From JBFGFG01 sp041627475 (GTDB lineage: Bacteria; Actinomycetota; Nitriliruptoria; Nitriliruptorales; Nitriliruptoraceae): DNA of 7,492 nucleotides. Within the stretch, counting starts at the first letter, position 1. The number at the start of each line of letters is the position of its first letter. This document shows, in pieces, positions 1 to 5,328 of the stretch. The notes beneath the pieces were generated by a model, which made no database searches, was not told the DNA's origin, and saw nothing but the letters and a program-made list of their open reading frames with translations. Location: NCBI GenBank assembly GCA_041627475.1, contig JBFKQZ010000156.1:1-7492 (forward strand), in the 5' to 3' direction. The position numbers and the translations under genes were made by a program.

Positions 1-540
1 CGGGCCATCGTCGAGCCGTTCATGGAGATGCCGAGCTTCGAGGACCAGCCCGACTTCTTCGTCGACCACGCCGACGCCCGCCCGTTCACGATGGGTGACC
101 TCGGCGTCGGCGAGTGCGCCGGTGAGGTCGTGAGCCTGTTCGGGATCGAGGTGGTGCGCGCCGAGGCCGAGGTCTTCGAGGCCCAGGTCGCGCTGGACGA
201 GTCCGACCCGGTCGCGGCGGAGGAGCACGCCTACACCGCGATGGTCCTCGGCGCCCGTGCGCTGGTGCGCACCGAGTTCATCGACGTGACCGAGGACCCC
301 GACGACGTCGTGCGGGAGTGGAAGGAGCGGTTCTACGACACCGAGCTGTTCTTCGACCGCTTCGCGAAGGGGAAGTTCGGTCGGTTCCTGCTCGAACGGC
401 ACGAGGACCCGACAGCGTCCGGCGACCCGGCCACGGCAGCGCGACGCGTCGAGGAGGCGCAGCTGTTCGTCGAGGCCTGCCACTCGGCCGACGCGAAGCT
501 GACGCTCCAGAAGACCCAGATCGCAGAGGTGAAGGCATGA
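1..540 (+). CDS. Nitrite/sulfite reductase (ferredoxin-type), C-terminal HEPN-like tail; 5' end outside window
   Basis: The reading frame is open from base 1 and ends at TGA 538-540, giving the last 179 residues of a larger protein. The siroheme/4Fe-4S catalytic core lies upstream and is not visible. The visible part has the signature GDLGVGECAGE (window residues 32-42), then EVFEAQVALDE, a region of AYTAMVLGARALV, and FYDTELFF...FAKGKFGRFLLERHE. From memory, this all-helical HEPN-like extension is fused to the C-terminus of ferredoxin-type nitrite/sulfite reductases in Bacteroidetes and some Actinobacteria and Proteobacteria. The parent enzyme would reduce sulfite to sulfide or nitrite to ammonia in the cytoplasm with ferredoxin-like donors. 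The downstream rhodanese-domain gene and hemD, coupled by overlapping stop/start codons, support a siroheme enzyme. Substrate preference cannot be decided without the catalytic part. An in-frame ATG at 22 is internal, since coding continues upstream of it. Confidence is good for the family and low for nitrite versus sulfite. Confidence 0.8.
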   Translation, partial: RAIVEPFMEMPSFEDQPDFFVDHADARPFTMGDLGVGECAGEVVSLFGIEVVRAEAEVFEAQVALDESDPVAAEEHAYTAMVLGARALVRTEFIDVTEDPDDVVREWKERFYDTELFFDRFAKGKFGRFLLERHEDPTASGDPATAARRVEEAQLFVEACHSADAKLTLQKTQIAEVKA

Positions 541-1448
541 CGGTCACCACCACCGCACTGCACCCGCAGCGACTCGCGCTCCGCCTGTCGTTGGTGACGC
601 CGATCGCCGACCTGGAGCCCGCCATCGGTGTCTTCCACCGCTGCCTCCAGCGCGGCTGGCTCGAGGGCGCCCTGCTCGACGTCGCCGACTACCGCCACGT
701 GCCGCAGGGCCCAGGCGTGATGCTCGTCGGCCACGACGTCGACCTCGGTCTCGAGCACGAGGCGCTGGTGCTCGTGCGGAAGCGCTCGGCCGGCGACGAC
801 GCCGCCACGCAGCTTTCGGACCTGCTGCGGATGGCAGCGGTCGCGGTGTCGGCGTTCGCGTACGACGGGACGCTCGACGTGGACGTCGACCTCGGCCGTC
901 CGACGGTGACGCTGCTGGACCGGGCGCTCGCGGCCGACCTCGGCGACGCTGCGGTCGAGGCGCTCGCGGCGGCTGTCGCCCCGGCGCTGGACGCTGCGTA
1001 CGGCACCGCGCCCGACGTCGCGGCGATCGCGACGGACGACCCACGGCACGCACCCGCCCTGCGCGCGGACGTCGGCGGCGACGTCTCCGCCGCCGACCTC
1101 GTCGAGCGACTCGGCGGGTCCCGGGCGCCGGGGCAGTCCGCGTGGGACATCAGCGTCGAGGAGTTCGCCGACCTGCGCGGCCAGGACGACGTCGTCGTGC
1201 TCGACGTGCGGGAGCCGTCGGAGTACGAGACGGTCAACCTCGGCGGGACGCTGCTGCCCCTGGCGGAGCTGCCCGACCGGATCGACGAGGTCCCGACCGA
1301 CCGACGCGTCGTCGTCCACTGCCGGGCGGGGTGGCGGGGCGGGAAGGCCGTGACGCTCCTGCGCGAGCAGGGCATCGAGGCGTGGAACGTCAACGGCGCT
1401 CTCGTCGCGTGGGCCGACCGCATCGACGCCACCACCACCCGGTACTGA
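537..1448 (+). CDS. Rhodanese-domain protein with a conserved N-terminal domain linked to nitrite/sulfite reductase
   Basis: This is a 303-aa cytoplasmic protein with no signal peptide or membrane segment. The ATG at 537 overlaps the upstream stop as ATGA, and GAGGTG at 526-531 is a well-placed ribosome site. Residues ~12-165 form an N-terminal domain of unknown function containing VFHRCLQRGWLEGALLDVADYRHVPQGPGVMLVGHDVDLGLE. I recall a similar domain encoded beside nitrite/sulfite reductases in other bacteria. Residues ~204-297 are a rhodanese domain with DVREPSEY (223-230) and the active-site loop HCRAGWRGG. Cys262 is the predicted persulfide-carrying residue, so the domain should be catalytically competent. 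The family transfers sulfane sulfur; here a role in sulfide handling or sulfur transfer near the reductase is inferred from position alone. A longer in-frame opening reaches upstream to 318, but it runs through the previous gene and is rejected as a start. Confidence 0.88.
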   Translation: MTVTTTALHPQRLALRLSLVTPIADLEPAIGVFHRCLQRGWLEGALLDVADYRHVPQGPGVMLVGHDVDLGLEHEALVLVRKRSAGDDAATQLSDLLRMAAVAVSAFAYDGTLDVDVDLGRPTVTLLDRALAADLGDAAVEALAAAVAPALDAAYGTAPDVAAIATDDPRHAPALRADVGGDVSAADLVERLGGSRAPGQSAWDISVEEFADLRGQDDVVVLDVREPSEYETVNLGGTLLPLAELPDRIDEVPTDRRVVVHCRAGWRGGKAVTLLREQGIEAWNVNGALVAWADRIDATTTRY

Positions 1449-2269
1449 TGGGGACGCTGGACGGCGTCCGGATCGGCGTCACCGGGGCCCGGAAGGGGCC
1501 CGAGCTCTGCGCCGCCATCGAACGGCGCGGGGGCACGGCCCTGCACGGGCCGACGATCGAGCCCGACCAGCCCACACCCGACGCCGAGCTGCTCCCACAG
1601 GTCCGTGAGCTGCTGCGCGGCGAGGCCGACTGGTTCGTCGCGAACACCGGGATGGGGGTGCGGCTGCTCGCGGCCTGCGCGGAGCGTGCGGACCTCGGTG
1701 ACGACCTCGTCGCGCTGCTGACGGGCGACGACCTGCGGGTCGTGGCCCGGGGGGCGAAGGCGGTCGGCGGACTGCGTGGCATCGGCGTGACCCCCGACGC
1801 GGTGTCGGCCGAGGAGACGGACGCCTCCATGGCCGCGTGGCTGCGGGAGCACGTGGCGGCCGGCGACCACCTCGCCGTGCAGTACTCGGCGCGGACGCGT
1901 CAGGACTACGCGGACGTGGCCGCCGACGTGGGCGCGACCATGCAGGTCCTCGTGCCGTACCGCAGCGGCGTCCCGACCGACCCGAGCGCCGCCGTGACGC
2001 TGGTCGAGGCAGCCGTCGCCGGCGACCTCGACGTGATCGTGTCCACCAGCGCCATCGCGACCGACCACCTGCTGCGCATCGCCACGGACCACGGCCGGGG
2101 CCACGACCTCGTCGCTGCGTTCGGTGACGGGCGCGTCGTCGCGGCCGCGATCGGCCAGGTGACGGCAGCTGCCTTCCGTGAGCGCGGCGTCGAGCCGGGG
2201 ATCATCCCCGACCGCCACCGCACCGGGTCACTGCTGACCGCGTTGGAGCGGTGGGCGGCCCCGGACTGA
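1448..2269 (+). CDS. hemD: Uroporphyrinogen-III synthase
   Basis: This 273-aa protein matches the HemD fold of two similar alpha/beta lobes joined by a linker. Recognisable segments are LDGVRIGVTGARKGPELCAAIERRGG at the N-terminus, WFVANTGMGVRLL (the usual 'TSxNGV' position), the lobe crossover VVARGAKAVGGLRGIGV, DVIVSTSAIATDHLL, and the C-terminal VAAAIGQVTAAAFRERGVEPGIIPDRHRTGSLLTAL. Known reaction: hydroxymethylbilane is cyclised with inversion of ring D to uroporphyrinogen III, the branch point to heme, siroheme and cobalamin. The ATG at 1448 shares its A with the preceding TGA (TGATG) and has no clear Shine-Dalgarno of its own, so translation probably depends on coupling with the rhodanese gene. 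Placement behind a siroheme-enzyme gene suggests a copy dedicated to siroheme supply. A separate housekeeping hemD may exist elsewhere; the window cannot show this. Confidence 0.9.
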   Translation: MGTLDGVRIGVTGARKGPELCAAIERRGGTALHGPTIEPDQPTPDAELLPQVRELLRGEADWFVANTGMGVRLLAACAERADLGDDLVALLTGDDLRVVARGAKAVGGLRGIGVTPDAVSAEETDASMAAWLREHVAAGDHLAVQYSARTRQDYADVAADVGATMQVLVPYRSGVPTDPSAAVTLVEAAVAGDLDVIVSTSAIATDHLLRIATDHGRGHDLVAAFGDGRVVAAAIGQVTAAAFRERGVEPGIIPDRHRTGSLLTALERWAAPD

Positions 2270-2361
2270 CCCGGGACCACCGTCCCGCCCCCGCGGGGGC
2301 CCTCCTCCTCTTGCCCGGACCACCCTCGGGGGCGACGCTGACGGCGTCGCGGGGGTGCAGC
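2270..2361 (+). other. Hairpin-rich intergenic spacer between hemD and the flavodoxin gene
   Basis: This 92-nt gap holds several potential RNA stems. One lies at 2272-2287, three bases after the hemD stop, with perfect 6-bp arms (CGGGAC/GTCCCG) and a 4-nt loop. A perfect 14-bp palindrome of C and G runs at 2287-2300. A third stem at 2332-2350 has 7-bp arms (GCGACGC/GCGTCGC) and a 5-nt loop, and ends just before the flavodoxin ribosome site. No T-tract follows any of them, so none is a classical intrinsic terminator. They could slow or partly stop transcription after hemD, or modulate flavodoxin translation. In DNA this rich in GC, short stems also arise by chance. No convincing -10/-35 pair was seen. 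Confidence 0.35.
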
Positions 2362-2934
2362 ATGCGGATCCTGGTCGTCTGGGCGAGCCGGCACGGCGCG
2401 ACGCGCGAGATCGCCGAACGCATCGGGGCGAGTCTCGCCGACACCGGCTACGACGTGGCCGTGCACGCCGCCGAGGACGACGTGGACCCAGCGGGTTTCG
2501 ACGCCGTGGTCGTGGGAGGTGCGGTCTACCTCTCCCACTGGCTGCGCACGGCGCTGCGCTACGTGCGACGGCACGAGGAGGCCCTGGCGCGGCGCCCCGT
2601 CTGGTTGTTCAGCAGCGGTCCGGTCGCCGAGGACCTCGTCGACGCGGACGGCAACGAGGTCATGGTCGTGGAACGCCCCCACGAGTTCGCCGAACTGCGG
2701 GAGCGGCTCGAGCCCCGCGACGAGCGCGCGTTCTTCGGCGCCCGGGACCCCGACGACCCGCCGGTCGGACTGCTCGAGCACGCGCGGCGTGTGCTGAACG
2801 TGCCCGCCGAGGGCGATGCCCCGGTCGGCGACTTCCGCGACTGGGGCGCCATCGACGCCTGGGCCGACACGATCGCGGCCGACCTCGCCTTCGAACCGTC
2901 GAACCCCGAGGTCCACCCCGCGGCGGACGACTAG
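2362..2934 (+). CDS. Flavodoxin-domain protein, HemG-like (flavodoxin_5 type)
   Basis: This 190-aa protein begins with a beta strand and FMN-phosphate loop, MRILVVWASRHGATREIAERI (residues 1-21). VVVGGAVYLSHWLRTALRYVRRHEEAL (50-76), RPVWLFSSGPV (78-88) and a C-terminal RDWGAIDAWADTIAADL (159-175) follow. The order resembles HemG, the menaquinone-dependent protoporphyrinogen IX dehydrogenase (for example STRDGQTREIA and RRHHEAL in the enterobacterial enzyme). The ATG at 2362 is chosen because the conserved first strand starts there; GGGGGT nearby is a weak ribosome site. In-frame codons upstream to 2251 give a low-complexity leader overlapping hemD and are rejected. Possible roles are a protoporphyrinogen oxidase or an FMN electron carrier for redox enzymes. 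Its place after hemD fits tetrapyrrole metabolism, and its place in a reductase cluster fits an electron donor. I cannot separate these. The gene ends tail to tail with the channel gene, sharing CTAG at 2931-2934. Confidence 0.82.
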   Translation: MRILVVWASRHGATREIAERIGASLADTGYDVAVHAAEDDVDPAGFDAVVVGGAVYLSHWLRTALRYVRRHEEALARRPVWLFSSGPVAEDLVDADGNEVMVVERPHEFAELRERLEPRDERAFFGARDPDDPPVGLLEHARRVLNVPAEGDAPVGDFRDWGAIDAWADTIAADLAFEPSNPEVHPAADD

Positions 2935-3764
2935 ACGGACGTCCCGGCCTCGCCTGCCAACTTCTCACCACACCGTGGGCAGTACCGCGCGTCGGTGGCG
3001 TGTCCGACCGCGCCGCACCGCGGACAACCACCGGACACCGGAGCGGTGACCGTCGCCTGGCGCGCACCCGCCATCTCGGCCGAGACGATGCCCGTCGGGA
3101 CCGCGATGACGGAGTAGCCGAGGATCATCAGGACGGACGCGAGGACCTGGCCCGGCGCCGTCCGCGGCGCGATGTCGCCGAACCCCACGGTGCTCATGGT
3201 GACGATCGACCAGTAGACGCCACGGAACATCGAGTCGAAGCCGTTGGCCTCGCCCTCGATCACGTACATCGTCGAGCCGACGATCACGTTGATCAGCACC
3301 ACCGTGAGCAGGAACACGATGATCTTCTGTGCGCTCGCCTGGACGGCGTCCAGGAGGTAGTTCGCCTGTCGCAGCCAGTGGGCCATCTTGAACACGCGGA
3401 ACACCCGCAGCAGGCGCAGCGACCGCACCACCAGCAGGGACTGTGCGCCCGGCACGAGGATCGCGATGAAGACGGGGAGGATGGCCAGCAGGTCGATGAC
3501 CCCGAAGAAGCTCCGCGCGTACCGGCCGGCGTCCTCGGCGGTCCACAGCCTCGCCCCGTACTCGATCGCGAACAGGCCCGTCACGACCCACTCCAGGGCG
3601 AGCAGCGTCGTGGCGTACTGCGCCCGCACGCTGGCCACGCTCTCCAGCATGACCAGCAGGACGCTGCCAATGATGAGCACCATCAGCACGATGTCGAAGG
3701 TCTTCCCCGCCGTGGTGTCGGCCTCGAAGATGATGTGCCGAGCACGTTCGCGCGCCGCCGTCAT
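2931..3764 (-). CDS. Voltage-gated-type potassium channel with C-terminal zinc ribbon
   Basis: This is a 277-aa inner-membrane protein with six predicted membrane helices: S1 ~22-41, S2 ~52-70, S3 ~86-104, S4 ~114-127, S5 ~147-169 and S6 ~204-230. S4 carries basic residues every third position (R114, R117, R120, R123, K126), as in voltage sensors. The pore loop has the K+ selectivity filter TVGFGD (192-197), and S6 has the GYSVIAVPTGI pattern typical of KvAP-like channels. Four copies should assemble into a K+-selective pore. The cytoplasmic tail ends in a treble-Cys ribbon, CPRC (247-250) and CPRC (262-265), a probable Zn site. The start ATG has an ideal AGGAGG (plus-strand 3770-3775) with 5-nt spacing. 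The upstream ATPase gene stops 12 nt before it, so the two form an operon. Gating cues beyond voltage are unknown. Confidence 0.93.
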   Translation of the reverse strand: MTAARERARHIIFEADTTAGKTFDIVLMVLIIGSVLLVMLESVASVRAQYATTLLALEWVVTGLFAIEYGARLWTAEDAGRYARSFFGVIDLLAILPVFIAILVPGAQSLLVVRSLRLLRVFRVFKMAHWLRQANYLLDAVQASAQKIIVFLLTVVLINVIVGSTMYVIEGEANGFDSMFRGVYWSIVTMSTVGFGDIAPRTAPGQVLASVLMILGYSVIAVPTGIVSAEMAGARQATVTAPVSGGCPRCGAVGHATDARYCPRCGEKLAGEAGTSV

Positions 3765-3776
3765 CGTTGCCTCCTG
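3765..3776 (-). promoter_or_regulatory. Strong ribosome binding site of the channel gene
   Basis: Reading the minus strand, the 12 nt between the ATPase stop and the channel ATG contain a full AGGAGG (plus-strand 3770-3775) followed by a 5-nt spacer. It fixes the channel start. It also means the channel has its own strong translation signal despite being second in the operon. Confidence 0.8.
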
Positions 3777-4427
3777 TCAGACGTCCACCCCGAGTCTGCC
3801 GCCCTCGGCGCAGCACGCCGGCACGTGGGACCGCAGCACGGCCAGCGCCTGCTCCGCCTTGGTGGCGAAGTCGTCGTGCTCGTCGACCACGGTCCGGGCG
3901 GGGTGACCGTCCCACAGGGCGAGGATGCGCTCGTCGATCGCCCGTGCCGTGCGGGGGTCCTCCGTCCGCAGCGGGTTGGAGTGGTCGTAGCCGTGGGCGA
4001 GGTCCGGCGTCCGCAGGTGCACGACCGCGACGTACCGGTCCCGTTCGGCGACGAGATCGGTCCCCATCTCGTCGAGCAGCTCGTCCGGCGGCCCGGGCCA
4101 GTACGCCAGACCGTCCACGGTGCTGCGGTCGCACAGGACGAGCCCGGCGGTCGACTCGGTCTGCTCGAGCCACTCCAGCTGCCGCTCGGTGTGCCAGATC
4201 ACCCGCTGCACCGCACGACGAGCCGCCGGGCTCGGACGGCGCGGGAAGCCACCGCCGTAGACGATCCCGGCGGCCTCGGGCAGGACGACGACGTGCTCGC
4301 ACAGGGTCCGGCGCGCCAGCTCGAGGACCGCGGTCTTGCCGGCGCCGGGGCCGCCGGTGACCACGACGAGGCGCGGGTCGTGCGACGTTGCGTCGCACGC
4401 ACAGCTCGCAGTCGGTGGCAGCGGCAC
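3777..4427 (-). CDS. AAA_28 / Ttd14-like P-loop ATP-binding protein
   Basis: This is a 216-aa soluble protein. Walker A is GGPGAGKT (residues 25-32) after strand RLVVVT. LPEAAGIVYGGGFPRR (49-64) corresponds to the 'VPEaaR' segment of the AAA_28 family, and VLCDRSTVDGLAYW (97-110) is the Walker B/DR motif region. A long conserved stretch, HLRTPDLAHGYDHSNPLRTEDPRTARAIDERILALWDGHP (137-176), follows. AAA_28 covers NadR-kinase-like and Ttd14-type NTPases of mostly unknown bacterial role. In Drosophila, Ttd14 affects trafficking of the TRPL cation channel. The GTG start at 4427 is preceded by GAGGA four bases upstream; about 19 residues precede the first strand, so the exact start is less certain. 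The K+ channel gene starts 12 nt downstream of this stop, suggesting a joint function. The substrate is unknown: it may be a small-molecule kinase rather than a mechanical ATPase. Confidence 0.8.
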   Translation of the reverse strand: MPLPPTASCACDATSHDPRLVVVTGGPGAGKTAVLELARRTLCEHVVVLPEAAGIVYGGGFPRRPSPAARRAVQRVIWHTERQLEWLEQTESTAGLVLCDRSTVDGLAYWPGPPDELLDEMGTDLVAERDRYVAVVHLRTPDLAHGYDHSNPLRTEDPRTARAIDERILALWDGHPARTVVDEHDDFATKAEQALAVLRSHVPACCAEGGRLGVDV

Positions 4428-4477
4428 GGCGTCCTCACCCGGGGGACCGCACCCCAGTGAAGCCGGGACGGACCGGA
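4428..4477 (-). other. Short spacer between the IclR gene and the ATPase-channel pair
   Basis: Fifty bases separate the IclR stop from the GTG start of the ATPase gene, all on the minus strand. The only clear element is the GAGGA ribosome site near the ATPase start. I see no obvious terminator and no convincing promoter hexamers. Whether the ATPase-channel pair is read through from the IclR gene or has its own promoter is open. Confidence 0.4.
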
Positions 4478-5233
4478 TCAGCCCCCGAGTCGCTCCGTGA
4501 GTTGCGCAGCCGCATCCTCGGCCCGGGCCGCCAGGTGCCCCCTCGCAGCGGCGTCGTGGTCCGCGCCGACGAAGGTCAGCGTCACGGCTGCCTCGGCCCG
4601 ACCCGCGTGGTCGCGAGCGGCGACGGCCACCGACGCGAGCCGACGGTCGATCTCACCGTCCTCCCGGCCCACGCCGTCGGCGCGCACCCGCTCCAGCAGC
4701 CGTCGCAGCTCGGTCGGGGTGCGCGGGCCGACGTCGGTGCGCAGCGGCAGCGAGGCGCGGTCGGGGAAGCTCGCCCGGACCTGGGCCAGCGGCTGCTCCG
4801 CCAGCAGCGCACGGCCGCTGGCGGTCAGGTGGGCCGGGAGCCGGACGCCGACGTCGACGACGAGCGGCGGGGCCTGCGGCGGTCGCTCCGTGACGAGGTA
4901 GACCACCTCCCGACCATCGAGCACCGCGAGGTGCGCCGGGATGCCCGTGTCGTGGGCGAGGCGGTGCAGCACCGGGCGGGCCAGCCGGGCGAGTGGCCGG
5001 GCGTGGAGGTACGCCTGTCCCAGCTCGAACGCACCCGGCCCGAGGGTCCAGGTCTGCTCCTCCGGCAGGTGCGTGACGAACCGGGCCTCCGCGAGGGTCG
5101 TGAGCAGGTGGTAGGTGCTGGACCGCGGGAGGTCGAGGTCGCGGGCGATGGCGGCCGCCGCGACCGGACGCGACTGCGCAGCGAGGTGCCGCAGGACCGC
5201 GATCGTGCGCTCGGCGGCGGGGACCTGCGCCAC
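4478..5233 (-). CDS. IclR-family transcriptional regulator, likely regulator of the hut genes
   Basis: This is a 251-aa protein of usual IclR length. Residues ~4-60 are the N-terminal winged helix-turn-helix (VPAAERTIAVLRHLAAQ, then IARDLDLPRSSTYHLLTTLAEARFV, then the wing TWTLGPGAFELG). Residues ~75-245 are the IclR effector-binding domain, with LARPVLHRLAHDTGIPAHLAVLDGREVVYL and the conserved RLPAHLTASGRALLA. The start is taken as GTG 5233 because GGGAGG (plus-strand 5241-5246) lies 7 nt upstream and the family's HTH begins right after it. An in-frame ATG at 5335 would overlap the start of hutH and lacks such a site, so it is rejected. The gene is divergent from hutH across a 95-nt region with an inverted repeat. 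From memory, an IclR-type HutR controls hut genes in Corynebacterium, so the same role is inferred here. The effector is probably histidine or urocanate, which the sequence does not show. Confidence 0.88.
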   Translation of the reverse strand: MAQVPAAERTIAVLRHLAAQSRPVAAAAIARDLDLPRSSTYHLLTTLAEARFVTHLPEEQTWTLGPGAFELGQAYLHARPLARLARPVLHRLAHDTGIPAHLAVLDGREVVYLVTERPPQAPPLVVDVGVRLPAHLTASGRALLAEQPLAQVRASFPDRASLPLRTDVGPRTPTELRRLLERVRADGVGREDGEIDRRLASVAVAARDHAGRAEAAVTLTFVGADHDAAARGHLAARAEDAAAQLTERLGG

Positions 5234-5328
5234 GTGAGGACCTCCCAGCCGGCCTGTTGTCTCAGATGCGAGACAGTAGTGCCGTTCCCGGCCCCACGGG
5301 CTCGCAGCGGCGACGACATGCTCGACCC
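5234..5328. promoter_or_regulatory. Divergent promoter region, IclR regulator / hutH
   Basis: This 95-nt gap must carry the promoters and 5' leaders of both divergent genes. It contains the regulator's GGGAGG ribosome site next to its GTG and the inverted repeat at 5258-5275. The hutH leader from 5276 to 5328 is GC-rich and has no good Shine-Dalgarno before the ATG. I could not identify a convincing pair of -35/-10 hexamers on either strand. Confidence 0.7.
5258..5275. promoter_or_regulatory. Candidate operator for the IclR-family regulator
   Basis: A perfect inverted repeat of TGTCTC and GAGACA flanks the 6-nt centre AGATGC. It lies 24 nt from the regulator start and 53 nt from the hutH start. 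Its size, its symmetry and an A-T step at the centre fit IclR-family operators. The inner 14 bases (5260-5273) resemble the HutR box I recall from Corynebacterium (TCTGwwATwCCAGA), agreeing at about 10 of 14 positions. Binding is inferred, not shown. Confidence 0.6.

Noticed and set aside
2287..2300. 14-bp perfect C/G palindrome as an intrinsic terminator of hemD
   Set aside because: It has almost no loop and no T-tract after it, so it does not meet the pattern of an intrinsic terminator. It is listed only as part of the hairpin-rich spacer.
2355..4460. A 700-codon open frame on the + strand across the channel and ATPase genes
   Set aside because: It is antisense to two genes with clear motifs. 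Its translation is Arg/Gly/His-rich low-complexity sequence, typical of a shadow frame in high-GC DNA.
5266..5328. Upstream in-frame ATG at 5266 as the hutH start
   Set aside because: It lies inside the candidate operator, has no ribosome site, and would add 21 residues not expected in the HAL family.
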